Positions 47,086 to 55,536 of a stretch of 64,000 bases of DNA are shown in pieces; position 1 is the first letter of the stretch; each line of letters opens with the position of its first letter. The DNA is taken from positions 124,001-188,000 of the forward strand of contig JAFIEO010000032.1 of the NCBI GenBank assembly GCA_020832445.1, written 5' to 3'. The notes beneath the pieces were generated by a model. The model ran no database searches and was not told the origin of the DNA. It was given only the letters and a program-made list of their open reading frames with translations. Source of the DNA: Paracoccaceae bacterium. GTDB taxonomy: Bacteria > Pseudomonadota > Alphaproteobacteria > Rhodobacterales > Rhodobacteraceae. A program made the translations under genes and the position numbers.

Positions 47086-48891
47086 ATGCCAATCAATTCC
47101 GGGATAGAAGCCGTCACGGACAGAATTCGCAACCGTTCGGCCGCGCGAAGGGCGCAGTATATGGACCGGATGCGCGCCGCTGCCGATGCCGGACCCGTGC
47201 GTGCGCATCTGTCTTGTGGCAATCAGGCCCATGCCTATGCCGCCATGGAAGACGACAAGGAAAATCTGGCCACAGGCCGCGCGCCCAATATTGGCATTGT
47301 CACGGCCTATAATGATATGCTGTCGGCGCATCAGCCGTTTCAGGCCTATCCCGACATTATTCGTGCCGCCGCGCGCGCGGCGGGCGGCACTGCGCAGGTG
47401 GCAGGCGGTGTGCCTGCCATGTGTGACGGTGTCACCCAAGGTCAGCCCGGCATGGAATTGTCGCTGTTTTCGCGCGATGTGATTGCATTGTCGGCGGGCG
47501 TTGCCATGTCGCATAACTGTTTTGATGCGGCTGTGTGGCTTGGGGTCTGTGACAAAATCGTGCCGGGGCTTATCATTGCGGCGGCAACTTTTGGTCATGT
47601 GCCATCGGTGTTTATTCCCGCCGGTCCCATGACCAGTGGCCTGCCGAATGATGAAAAGGCAAAAATCCGTCAGCAATTCGCCCAAGGTGAAATCGGACGC
47701 GAAGACCTGATGAAGGCCGAAATGGCCAGCTATCACGGGCCGGGCACCTGCACATTCTATGGCACCGCCAATACAAACCAGATGCTGATGGAATTCATGG
47801 GCCTGCACCTGCCGGGCACCAGCTTCGTCAACCCGGGCACGCCACTGCGCGAGGCACTGACGGTCGCTGCGACCGAACGCGCGCTGGACATTACTGCGCT
47901 TGGCAATGATTACCGCCCCGCCAGTCAGGTGCTGGATGAACGCGCCTTTGTGAATGGAATTGTCGGGCTGATGGCCACGGGCGGGTCCACCAATCTGGTG
48001 CTGCATCTGCCTGCAATGGCGCGCGCGGCGGGGATTGAGCTGACCTTGCAGGATTTCGCCGATATCTCGGATTTGGTGCCGTTGATGGCCAAGGTTTATC
48101 CCAACGGTCTGGCCGATGTAAACCATTTTCACGCCGCAGGCGGGCTGGGCTTCATGATTGGTGAATTGCTGGATGCGGGCCTGCTACATGATGATGTGTG
48201 CACCATCGCGGGTGACGGGCTGGCACGCTACGCGCAGGAACCCAAATTGCATAACGGCGCGCTGGTCTGGGAAGATGGCGCGGGACATACGCTGAATGAC
48301 CGCATTTTGCGCCCCGCTGCACAGGCGTTCCAGAAATCAGGCGGGCTGAAGCAACTGACGGGCAATCTGGGGCAGGGGGTGATCAAGACCTCGGCGGTGG
48401 ACCCGTCGCGCCATGTGATCACGGCGCGGGCGCGCGTGTTTCACGAACAGGCGGCGGTCAAGGCGGCATTTCAGGCGGGCGAATTTACCGAAGATACCAT
48501 TGTCGTGGTGCGCTTTCAGGGACCCGCCGCCAATGGCATGCCGGAATTGCATTCACTGACGCCCATTCTGGCTGTGCTGCAAGATCGCGGGCTGAAAATG
48601 GCACTGGTCACGGACGGGCGCATGTCGGGGGCAAGTGGCAAGGTGCCGGCGGCAATTCATGTGGCCCCCGAAGCGGCCAAAGGGGGGCCGCTGGCGCGGG
48701 TTCACGACGGTGATATACTGCGCCTTGATGCGGTCACCGGACGTCTGGATGTGCTGGAAGACGGATTTGATACGCGCACGCCTGTCACGGCGGACCTGTC
48801 CGCGAATGAATTCGGGCTTGGGCGGGAAATGTTCGCGGCCTTCCGGCAGGCAGTGGGCGATTCAACCGAAGGGGCGGCAGTCGTCGTCTGA
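47086..48891 (+). CDS. edd: Phosphogluconate dehydratase
   Basis: The first committed enzyme of the Entner-Doudoroff pathway, making KDPG from 6-phosphogluconate. It is 601 residues with the IlvD/Edd iron-sulfur dehydratase signatures: [36 protein letters not shown] and [16 protein letters not shown], whose cysteines bind the Fe-S cluster, and [19 protein letters not shown] near the C-terminus. A CGGAGGGATC ribosome binding site precedes the ATG. The KDPG aldolase gene (eda), often adjacent, is absent here. Confidence 0.95.
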   Translation: MPINSGIEAVTDRIRNRSAARRAQYMDRMRAAADAGPVRAHLSCGNQAHAYAAMEDDKENLATGRAPNIGIVTAYNDMLSAHQPFQAYPDIIRAAARAAGGTAQVAGGVPAMCDGVTQGQPGMELSLFSRDVIALSAGVAMSHNCFDAAVWLGVCDKIVPGLIIAAATFGHVPSVFIPAGPMTSGLPNDEKAKIRQQFAQGEIGREDLMKAEMASYHGPGTCTFYGTANTNQMLMEFMGLHLPGTSFVNPGTPLREALTVAATERALDITALGNDYRPASQVLDERAFVNGIVGLMATGGSTNLVLHLPAMARAAGIELTLQDFADISDLVPLMAKVYPNGLADVNHFHAAGGLGFMIGELLDAGLLHDDVCTIAGDGLARYAQEPKLHNGALVWEDGAGHTLNDRILRPAAQAFQKSGGLKQLTGNLGQGVIKTSAVDPSRHVITARARVFHEQAAVKAAFQAGEFTEDTIVVVRFQGPAANGMPELHSLTPILAVLQDRGLKMALVTDGRMSGASGKVPAAIHVAPEAAKGGPLARVHDGDILRLDAVTGRLDVLEDGFDTRTPVTADLSANEFGLGREMFAAFRQAVGDSTEGAAVVV

Positions 48892-49014
48892 ATGGGCGTC
48901 GCAATCGTGTGCGCAGCCAGGCGGGCGATGGGACCGGAGGGCGCAAGTCCCGACGCGCGCCGTGGCCCCCTCAATGGGGGCAAGGCGCGCCCCCCTTCCA
49001 AGGTAAAGAAACGG
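48892..49014. other. Convergent gap with two hairpins, edd / M48 protease
   Basis: GGGAC and GTCCC pair around a ten-base loop near 48929-48951. GCCCCC (48965-48970) pairs with GGGGGC (48976-48981). There is no T-run. They probably separate the two convergent transcripts; nothing else is seen. Confidence 0.45.
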
Positions 49015-49710
49015 CTACAGGCGCTTGGGCGCAATTTCCCAACGGGCCTCGTTCTCCTCTATGGCGCGAATGCGTTCTGCGGTTTTAGGATGGCTCATCA
49101 GCCATGCGGGCATACCGCCGCCCATACCGGTCAGGGTTTCCAGCTTGCGAAACAGGTCTTTTTGCGGCGCGGTGCCGATTTCGGCCTTGACCAGTAGCGC
49201 AGATGCATAGGCATCCGCTTCGTATTCGTCATTGCGGCTTAATTTCGCGGCCAGAACAGATACCAGAAAATTCGCAATGATCACACCCAAGCCCGGCAAA
49301 AAGCGGTTAAACACCGTGGCCAGCGCCATGCGCACGGCATTTGTTCCTGAAAAGTCGATCATGCGCTTGCGCGAATGGCCCAGTGCCACATGCCCCAGTT
49401 CATGCGCAATGACGCTTGCCATTTCTTCTGCCGACACCTCGCCCTGACGGTATTTGTTGTAAAAACCGCGGGTTATAAAAATGCGCCCGTCGGGGGCTGC
49501 CAGCCCGTTCACCGGCTCGATCTCATAGATATGAACCTTGATATGATCGACGCCCACTGCCTTGGCAAAGCGGTCGGTCAACCGTTTCAGCCGCGCATCG
49601 GCTAGAGGAGAGGATTTCTCATCCAGCTCTTTTTTGGTTCGCCAGCTTGAAAACCAGTACATCACCAGTCCATATGCCAGCAGGATCAGAATAGGGGTAA
49701 GTTTCAACAT
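49015..49710 (-). CDS. M48 family metalloprotease
   Basis: 231 residues with one N-terminal membrane helix (about 5-21) and the zinc motif HELGH at 103-107. The third ligand is expected in NDEYEADAYA. VNGLAAPDGRIFITRGFY is also typical of M48 (HtpX/Oma1-like) proteases that degrade damaged membrane proteins. The protease domain probably faces the periplasm, but topology is uncertain. The start at 49710 (MLKLTPILI) is used; the longer frame runs into the ZIP gene. It ends 38 bases downstream of that gene's stop. Confidence 0.88.
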   Translation of the reverse strand: MLKLTPILILLAYGLVMYWFSSWRTKKELDEKSSPLADARLKRLTDRFAKAVGVDHIKVHIYEIEPVNGLAAPDGRIFITRGFYNKYRQGEVSAEEMASVIAHELGHVALGHSRKRMIDFSGTNAVRMALATVFNRFLPGLGVIIANFLVSVLAAKLSRNDEYEADAYASALLVKAEIGTAPQKDLFRKLETLTGMGGGMPAWLMSHPKTAERIRAIEENEARWEIAPKRL

Positions 49711-49748
49711 AAGCAGAATATGGGGCGGGTGCAGGGCATAGGCAATGC

Positions 49749-50492
49749 CTATCCGCCCAGAACAAGTGTCAGGCCCATCATCACCGTGAAAGAAAGTGTG
49801 ACAATGACGCCGGTGGTCGCGGGCTCCACCCCCTCGCTTGCGTCTGGCAGAAGTTCCGAGAAGATCATCCAAAGCATGGCCCCTGCGGCAAGCCCCAAGC
49901 CGACTGGCAAGAACGGCGCAAAACTTAACACAAACAAAAAGGCAGGGACCGCCAGTAGCGGCTGCGGCACTGATGACAGGATTGCCCACCACGCCGCCTT
50001 GCCGACACTTGCCCCGCGCGGGACCATGATCAGCGCGATGGCCAGCCCTTCGGGCACGTTATGCAGCGCAATGGCGATGGTGATGAAATCGCCCAGATCA
50101 CGCCCGCTGCCATAGGCCACGCCCACCCCCACACCTTCGGCGGCGGAATGCATGGTCATGACCCCCATGATCAACAGGATCTTCAGCCCGTCCGCGCCTT
50201 GGACATTGGCAATGCTGACATCGGTGCGCGTGTCCAGAACCCGTTTTGCCAGCCATATGCCGATCAATCCCAGAACCAGCCCGACCAGCGTGCGAAACCC
50301 CGAAAACTCAAACCCTTCGCTGATCAGGCTGAAGGTCGCGGCCAGCATCAGCCCGGCGGCGACCGCGTTGCCATAGGCCAGCGCACGCGGGGTGACATTG
50401 CGCATCGCCATAAGCGGCAAGGCACCAAGGCCGGTTGCAACTGCGGTGACGGTGGCGGCAAAGAATACAAGCAGGGTGGTTGGGTCGGACAC
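49749..50492 (-). CDS. ZIP family metal transporter
   Basis: 247 residues with about eight membrane segments. The metal-binding helices contain HSAAEGVGVG and HNVPEGLAIALIM, the ZIP signatures in TM4 and TM5. It imports divalent metals (zinc, iron or manganese). An iron control element immediately upstream favours iron or manganese as physiological substrate; this is inference. It is probably co-transcribed with the M48 protease gene downstream. Confidence 0.9.
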   Translation of the reverse strand: MSDPTTLLVFFAATVTAVATGLGALPLMAMRNVTPRALAYGNAVAAGLMLAATFSLISEGFEFSGFRTLVGLVLGLIGIWLAKRVLDTRTDVSIANVQGADGLKILLIMGVMTMHSAAEGVGVGVAYGSGRDLGDFITIAIALHNVPEGLAIALIMVPRGASVGKAAWWAILSSVPQPLLAVPAFLFVLSFAPFLPVGLGLAAGAMLWMIFSELLPDASEGVEPATTGVIVTLSFTVMMGLTLVLGG

Positions 50493-50504
50493 TGTTCCCC
50501 CAGT

Positions 50505-50521
50505 TTTAGAATAATTCTAAT
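50505..50521. promoter_or_regulatory. Iron control element (Irr-type box) upstream of the ZIP gene
   Basis: TTTAGAA-TAA-TTCTAAT differs by one base from the reported ICE consensus TTTAGAA-N3-TTCTAAA recognised by Irr in alphaproteobacteria. It starts 13 bases before the ZIP ATG (minus strand), so Irr would act as a repressor here. Confidence 0.7.
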
Positions 50522-50823
50522 TTATGACTATTCCACGGGCATCGTCAAGTGCGGACAGGTGGTTTCCACGAATTGCCCGCCGGCGCGGCAGCTTGGCAGG
50601 GGCGCGCGCGAAAGTTTTGACCATAAATGCCGCAGGTGCATATGAATTGTCACATCAATGTTGTCTGAACGCGCTAAAAGCCATCCTGCGACATTTGGTG
50701 TATCATAAAGACTTGCCAGATGGATTGCCCTATATATAGTCCAACTCAGGGCGTAAGTAGTACTTGTGCCACAGCCCCTGCGGGGTGCGAACCCTCGGGG
50801 TTGCCAATACGGAGGCGGCACCT
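50522..50823. other. Intergenic region between the ZIP and HNH genes
   Basis: About 300 bases without a supported gene. Near 50774-50805 two short hairpins (CCCCTGCGGGG and AACCCTCGGGGTT) precede the HNH ribosome binding site (GGAGGCGG). AT-rich segments around 50690-50740 could hold its promoter. Nothing else is recognised. Confidence 0.4.
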
Positions 50824-51408
50824 ATGGATGGTGATTTCAGAACTGATTTTGTGCGTGATCCGGTGTGCCTGCGGAATTTTCCGGCATTGGTGCTGAATGC
50901 GGATTACAGGCCGCTGTCCTATTACCCCTTGTCGCTATGGCCGTGGCAGGATGCTGTAAAGGCGGTGTTTCTGGACCGTGTCGACATACTGGCCGAATAC
51001 GATCAGGTTGTGCGCAGCCAGCGTATGGAAATTCGGGTGCCGTCGGTTGTTGTGCTGCGCGATTTTGTCAAACCCCGCAAGCGTGTCGCCTTCACACGTT
51101 TCAACCTGTTCCTGCGCGATGAATTTTCATGCCAGTATTGTGGCGCGCGCAATGACCTGACATTCGACCATGTGGTGCCGCGCAAACTGGGTGGGGTGAC
51201 AAGCTGGGAAAATGTGGTCGCGGCCTGCGCACCCTGCAATCTGGCGAAAGGGTCCAAAACATTGCGGGAATCAGGGCTGAAGCTGCGCCAGACACCTTAC
51301 CGCCCCGATGCCGAAACCCTGCGCAATCTTGGCCGCCGTTTCCCGCCGAACCATTTGCACGACAGTTGGCTGGACTACCTGTATTGGGACACCGAGCTGG
51401 AGGCCTGA
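50824..51408 (+). CDS. HNH endonuclease family protein
   Basis: 194 residues. The C-terminal half has the HNH core: CQYCGARNDLTFDHVVPRKLGG then TSWENVVAACAPCNLAKGSKT, with two CxxC zinc pairs and the catalytic histidine in FDHVVP. The N-terminal part (LVLNADYRPLSYYPLS, about residues 18-33) is typical of a family common in alphaproteobacteria and cyanobacteria with unknown biological target. No methylase or restriction partner is adjacent, so it is likely a housekeeping or repair-type nuclease. Start 50824 follows GGAGGCGG. Confidence 0.9.
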   Translation: MDGDFRTDFVRDPVCLRNFPALVLNADYRPLSYYPLSLWPWQDAVKAVFLDRVDILAEYDQVVRSQRMEIRVPSVVVLRDFVKPRKRVAFTRFNLFLRDEFSCQYCGARNDLTFDHVVPRKLGGVTSWENVVAACAPCNLAKGSKTLRESGLKLRQTPYRPDAETLRNLGRRFPPNHLHDSWLDYLYWDTELEA

Positions 51409-51665
51409 TGCCAAACGCCTGCCTTGCCTTTCGGAAAATGCACACAAAAGCCGCACCCTGACCGGACTGCGCTGCAATGCAGCAAGGTGTTTTCCTTTTC
51501 GGGTTGCGCAAGATGTATCTTTTCGCGTAACAGCGGGTCAAATAGCATGGACCCGGTGCAAGTCCGGGTGGCTCTTCCGGCCGCTGATCCGCCGGATAAC
51601 CTGAACAACCACCATGAAAAGCCGGTGTGCTGTCGCTCAGTCTATTCCGGTCAGGAACCCAATAC
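51409..51665 (+). promoter_or_regulatory. Structured leader upstream of the SulP gene, possible cis-regulatory RNA
   Basis: The 257-base gap has several potential stems. ACCCGG (51551-51556) pairs with CCGGGT (51564-51569) around TGCAAGT. CGGCCGCTGATCCGCCGG follows, and GCCGG near 51622 may pair with CCGG near 51647. An alphaproteobacterial RNA motif (sul1) is described upstream of sulfate transporter genes; whether this is one I cannot verify. Cobalamin riboswitch landmarks are not all present. Confidence 0.35.
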
Positions 51666-53156
51666 ATGATTACACTTGATGCTTACCGCGCACAGTGGTT
51701 CGGCAATGTGCGCGGCGATCTTATCGCCGGTCTTGTCGTGGCACTGGCCCTTATTCCCTAAGCGATTGCCTTCTCCATCATCGCGGGCGTGGACCCCAAG
51801 GTGGGGCTTTATGCCAGCTTCTCCATCGCGGTGCTGATTGCCTTTACCGGCGGCAGGCCGGGCATGATTTCGGCGGCCACTGCCGCGACTGCGGTGTTGA
51901 TGGTCACGCTGGTGCGCGATCACGGGCTGGAATACCTGCTGGCGGCCACAGTGCTGGCGGGGCTGTTGCAGATTGGGGCGGGCATCCTGAAGCTGGGCTT
52001 TATCATGCGCTATGTGTCGAAATCGGTGATGACCGGGTTCGTCAATGCGTTGGCCATCCTGATCTTTCTGGCGCAATTGCCCGAACTGGACCCGCGCGAC
52101 GTATCGTGGATCACTTATGTTCTGGTCGCGGCAGGGCTTGGCATCATTTACGGGCTGCCGCTTCTGACCAGGGCAATCCCGTCGCCACTGGTGACGATCG
52201 TGGTGCTGACCATCGTGGCCATCGTGCTGGGGCTGGATGTGCGCACAGTGGGCGACATGGGCGAATTGCCCGACACGCTGCCGGTGTTTCTGATCCCCGA
52301 TATTCCGCTGAATTTTGATACACTGATGATCATCCTGCCCTATTCGGTGGCCGTGGCTGTTGTGGGTCTGCTGGAAAGCCTGATGACGCAGAATATCGTC
52401 GATGACCTGACCGACACCAAATCGAACCGCGATCAGGAATGTATCGGGCAGGGTATTTCCAACACCGCCACCGGCTTTATCGGTGGCATGGCAGGGTGCG
52501 CAATGATCGGGCAAAGCATCATCAACGTCAAATCCGGCGGGCGGGGGCGGCTGTCGTGTTTTGCTGCGGGCATGTATCTGCTGTTCCTGATCCTTGTGTT
52601 GGGTGATCTGGTCAAACAGATCCCCATGGCAGCCCTTGTCGCGGTGATGATCATGGTGTCCATCGGCACATTCTCGTGGTCGTCGATCAAGGCGCTCAAG
52701 GTGCATCCGCGCTCCAGCTCTATCGTGATGATCGCGACTGTGGTGACGGTGGTGTATACTCATAACCTTGCCATCGGTGTGCTGGTCGGCGTGTTGTTGT
52801 CGGGCATTTTCTTTGCGGGCAAAATCGCGCAGCTGTTCACCATGCGCACGGAAATTTCGCGCGATGGCCGCACCCGCACCTATATCGTCGAGGGGCAGTT
52901 GTTCTATGGCTCGGTCGAGGATTTCATGAACGCCTTTGATTTCCGTGAAACGCTGGACCGTGTCATCATCGATGTCAGCCGCGCGCATATCTGGGATATT
53001 TCTTCCGTTCAGGCGCTGGACATGGCAATCCTGAAATTCCGCCGTGACGGGGCCGAAGTTGATGTGATCGGCATGAATGAAGCGACAGAAACCATCGTTG
53101 ACAAGCTTGCCATTCATGACAAGCCCGGCGCGATGGACAAGCTGATGTCGCATTGA
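51666..53156 (+). pseudogene. SulP family anion permease interrupted by an in-frame stop (TAA at 51759)
   Basis: Read as one frame from the ATG at 51666, the product has the SulP N-terminus (GDLIAGLVVALALIP), then TAA at codon 32, then AIAFSIIAGVDPKVGLYASF without a frame change. The family has glutamate (GAA) at the stop, so a single G-to-T change explains it. Codons 33-496 are intact: about ten membrane segments and a C-terminal STAS domain (YIVEGQLFYGSVEDF, DVSRAHIWDISSVQALD). A GTG at 51789 could restart translation but would lose the first membrane segment. Transports sulfate, bicarbonate or dicarboxylates in this family. Confidence 0.85.
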
Positions 53157-53169
53157 AGGGGGACATGAC

Positions 53170-54033
53170 ATGACTGACCAACCACAGAAAATCGTGGCCC
53201 TTATTGATGGGTCTGTCTATTCGGCCAGTGTGTGCGAACATGCGGCATGGATTTCGCAGCGCACAGATGCGCCTGTCGAATTGCTGCATGTGCTGGGCCG
53301 CCGTGACGCGCCGGAAAAGACGGACCTGTCCGGCGCCATCGCCCTTGGCGCGCGCTCGGCCTTGCTGGCCGAACTGGCCGAACTGGACGCGCAGCGCGCC
53401 AAACTGATCAGCCACCGCGGCCGCGCCATACTGGAAGATGCGCGCGCCATTCTGGACAAGGCCGGTGTCAGCGAAATTACAACCCGCTTGCGTCAGGGCG
53501 ATGTGGTCGAAACGGTCAGCGAGGTCGAAAAGGATGCCCGCGTTGTCATGGTCGGCAAACGTGGCGAAGCGGCGGATTTCGCCAAGGGCCATCTGGGATC
53601 GAACCTGGAACGCATTATCCGTGCCAGCACCAAGCCTGTCTTTGTGGCCTCGCGCGCATTCAAGCCCATCGAAAAGGTGCTGGTGGCCTATGATGGCGGC
53701 ACATCATCCATGAAGGCCGTCGATCACATTGCCCGCAGCCCGCTGTTTCAGGGGCTTTCGGTGCATGTTGTCACTGTGGGCACCGCCACCGCAGAGGTCA
53801 CGAAAGGGCTGGAAGATGCGAAAGCGCTGCTGAAGGCCGCGGGGCTGGAGGCCGAAACCTCGGTCGTTGCGGGCCAGCCGGAAACGGCCCTTGGCAAACT
53901 GGTGGACGAGGCGGGCTTCGATATGCTGGTCATGGGCGCTTACGGCCATTCGCGCATCCGCAGCCTGATCATCGGGTCCACCACCACGGAAATGATCCGC
54001 TCGTGCAAGGTGCCCGTGGTGCTGATGCGCTGA
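53170..54033 (+). CDS. Tandem universal stress protein
   Basis: 287 residues with two Usp domains. The first (KIVALIDGSVYSASVCEHAAW) ends VVMVGKRGEAADF. The second begins KVLVAYDGGTSSMKAVDH and ends MLVMGAYGHSRIRSLIIGSTT, which carries the ATP-binding G-x2-G-x9-G-S/T pattern. It starts 13 bases after the SulP stop with GGGGGAC upstream, so it is in the same operon; SulP-Usp pairs recur in bacteria and suggest linked regulation. Loss of SulP translation might reduce its expression by polarity. Confidence 0.93.
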   Translation: MTDQPQKIVALIDGSVYSASVCEHAAWISQRTDAPVELLHVLGRRDAPEKTDLSGAIALGARSALLAELAELDAQRAKLISHRGRAILEDARAILDKAGVSEITTRLRQGDVVETVSEVEKDARVVMVGKRGEAADFAKGHLGSNLERIIRASTKPVFVASRAFKPIEKVLVAYDGGTSSMKAVDHIARSPLFQGLSVHVVTVGTATAEVTKGLEDAKALLKAAGLEAETSVVAGQPETALGKLVDEAGFDMLVMGAYGHSRIRSLIIGSTTTEMIRSCKVPVVLMR

Positions 54034-54046
54034 TCTACCACAGTTG

Positions 54047-54073
54047 AAAGCCGCCCTGTTCAAGGCGGCTTTT
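54047..54073 (+). terminator. Terminator after the sulP-usp operon
   Basis: AAAGCCGCC (54047-54055) pairs with GGCGGCTTT (54064-54072) around CTGTTCAA, followed by T. The symmetric A and T ends let it work on both strands, so it may also stop the convergent Hen1-type gene. Confidence 0.75.
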
Positions 54074-54126
54074 GCTGCTATGCGCGGCTTTTGTTCACAC
54101 CATAGCGGGCCTTTGGCCGTGCCAGC

Positions 54127-54726
54127 TTATGCTCGGGCGGTAAACACCGCCATCTGGCTGGCACCCCCGAGGTCCGGATGACAACCCGCAATGTCGCTAT
54201 AGACAACATCATAGCCAAACGCCGCACCCACACGGTCGCCCCATTTGCGAAACCGCGCGCGGGGCCATTCGAAACGGTGGTCCGGGTGGCGGAAGCGATG
54301 CGCGGGCACCCCCAGAAGCACATTGAATTCAGCATTCGGGGTCGTCACAACCACCATGCGCGGCCGCATTTGCCCAAATACGGCGCGTTCCAGCTGCGAC
54401 AGGCTGGACGGGTCGATATGCTCAATCGTCTCGATCAAGACCGCGCAATCAAATCCGGCCAGTGCAGGGTGCGCTTCGGTCATGGACCCCGCGCGCAATT
54501 CGGTGCCGGCCACCGTTTGCGGCAGTTTCGACAGCCGATTTTGCAATCGCGCAAGTGATGCGGTGCAAATATCAACGCCCACCAGCCGTGTGATCGCCGG
54601 ATGTGCGGCCAGCCGCACAAACAGATCACCGTCCCCGCATCCCAGATCAAGCACACTGCGCGCGCCCGATTTTGCGACCACACCAAAGGCCGCTTTCAGC
54701 CGTTCCTCATGCATCCATGTGGTCAC
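54127..54726 (-). CDS. Hen1-type 3'-terminal RNA ribose 2'-O-methyltransferase, stand-alone
   Basis: 199 residues. SAM site VLDLGCGDGDLF is near residue 25. Then come the Hen1 metal ligands: E99, E102 and H103 in LIETIEHIDP, and H150 in HPDHRFEWPR. TTPNAEFNVLLGVP between them is also Hen1-specific. Hen1 enzymes methylate the 2'-OH of a 3'-terminal RNA nucleotide; bacterial ones usually partner Pnkp in RNA repair. No Pnkp is seen here. The start is taken as GTG 54726 (TTWMHEERL, GGGGGGCGG upstream). ATG 54714 or GTG 54828 are alternatives. Confidence 0.7.
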   Translation of the reverse strand: MTTWMHEERLKAAFGVVAKSGARSVLDLGCGDGDLFVRLAAHPAITRLVGVDICTASLARLQNRLSKLPQTVAGTELRAGSMTEAHPALAGFDCAVLIETIEHIDPSSLSQLERAVFGQMRPRMVVVTTPNAEFNVLLGVPAHRFRHPDHRFEWPRARFRKWGDRVGAAFGYDVVYSDIAGCHPDLGGASQMAVFTARA

Positions 54727-54861
54727 GGTGTCCGCCCCCCAATGGGCATGTCCCGCACGGGAAATTCTGCGGGTATGCTGGGGTATATCTGCAATACGTC
54801 CCGCCGTTTTGCGGGGCAGGTGGGGCACTCATGCAGATGCGGCTTTGTCATGGCGCCACCG

Positions 54862-55536
54862 CTACCGCGAAACAGGGCGTTGCATCAAGACCACATCTTT
54901 GACCGGCACATGACATGTCCACCCCCAAAGCTGCGCCAGATAGCGAAATGTTGCCTCTCGGTAAAACACCACATGTGTCGGGTCCATACGGTAATGCCAT
55001 GTCGCAAAGCGTGCATCCTCGGTCTGGAAACATGTCATCACGCCCAGCCAGCCACCAGGGCGCACAAGGCCGCGCAGTCGGGCAAATTCGGCGTGGGGGG
55101 CGTGGAAATGCTCGGCCGTCTCGGTGCAGGTCACAAAATCATACATGGATGACAGCGGGGCCGGATCAGGGGCAAAAAACGGATCGAACAGCGCCACGTT
55201 GTGGCCGGCCTCGCGCAGTATTTCCGCAAGGGCAGGGCCAGGCCCACAGCCATAATCCAGCCCACGCGATGCCGGTGAAAGCCGTTCAAGCAACGGATCG
55301 GCCAGTTTGCGCAGAAAGCGGCGATAGCGCGGGTCATCGGCATGGTTTTCGTGATGCAGGTATTGGGCGTATTCGTCCTTGCGTGACAGCCGGTGTTGTG
55401 GCGCCAGAAATCGCGCTTCGCATGACAGGCACCGGAAATACTCCTGCCCGCCTACAGACAGGAACACTTCAGGCTGCGCCGCCTTGCAGACAGGACAGGC
55501 AGCCGGGGCGGGCGTGGATGTCGCGTTTGCCGTCAT
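54862..55536 (-). CDS. Class I SAM-dependent methyltransferase with N-terminal zinc ribbon
   Basis: 224 residues. Two CxxC pairs (C14/C17 and C36/C39) form a probable zinc ribbon. The methyltransferase domain follows: LDYGCGPGPALAEIL (SAM motif I), FDPFFAPDPAPL, and FVTCTETAEHFHAPHAEFARL. The substrate is unknown. It lies just upstream of the Hen1-type gene on the same strand, so the two may be co-transcribed; a shared nucleic acid substrate is speculation. Confidence 0.8.
   Translation of the reverse strand: MTANATSTPAPAACPVCKAAQPEVFLSVGGQEYFRCLSCEARFLAPQHRLSRKDEYAQYLHHENHADDPRYRRFLRKLADPLLERLSPASRGLDYGCGPGPALAEILREAGHNVALFDPFFAPDPAPLSSMYDFVTCTETAEHFHAPHAEFARLRGLVRPGGWLGVMTCFQTEDARFATWHYRMDPTHVVFYREATFRYLAQLWGWTCHVPVKDVVLMQRPVSR

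Noticed and set aside
48892-49014. Small protein in the edd / M48 gap
   Set aside because: The frame has no ribosome binding site and the sequence is explained by two hairpins between convergent genes.
51500-51660. Cobalamin riboswitch suggested by a CGGTGCAAGTCCG block
   Set aside because: The AAGGGAA segment and the B12 box are missing; only one block is similar.
51651-53171. 506-codon open frame on the minus strand opposite SulP
   Set aside because: Histidine/aspartate/glutamine-rich and without any family pattern. It is the antisense of a well-conserved gene with GC-rich third positions.
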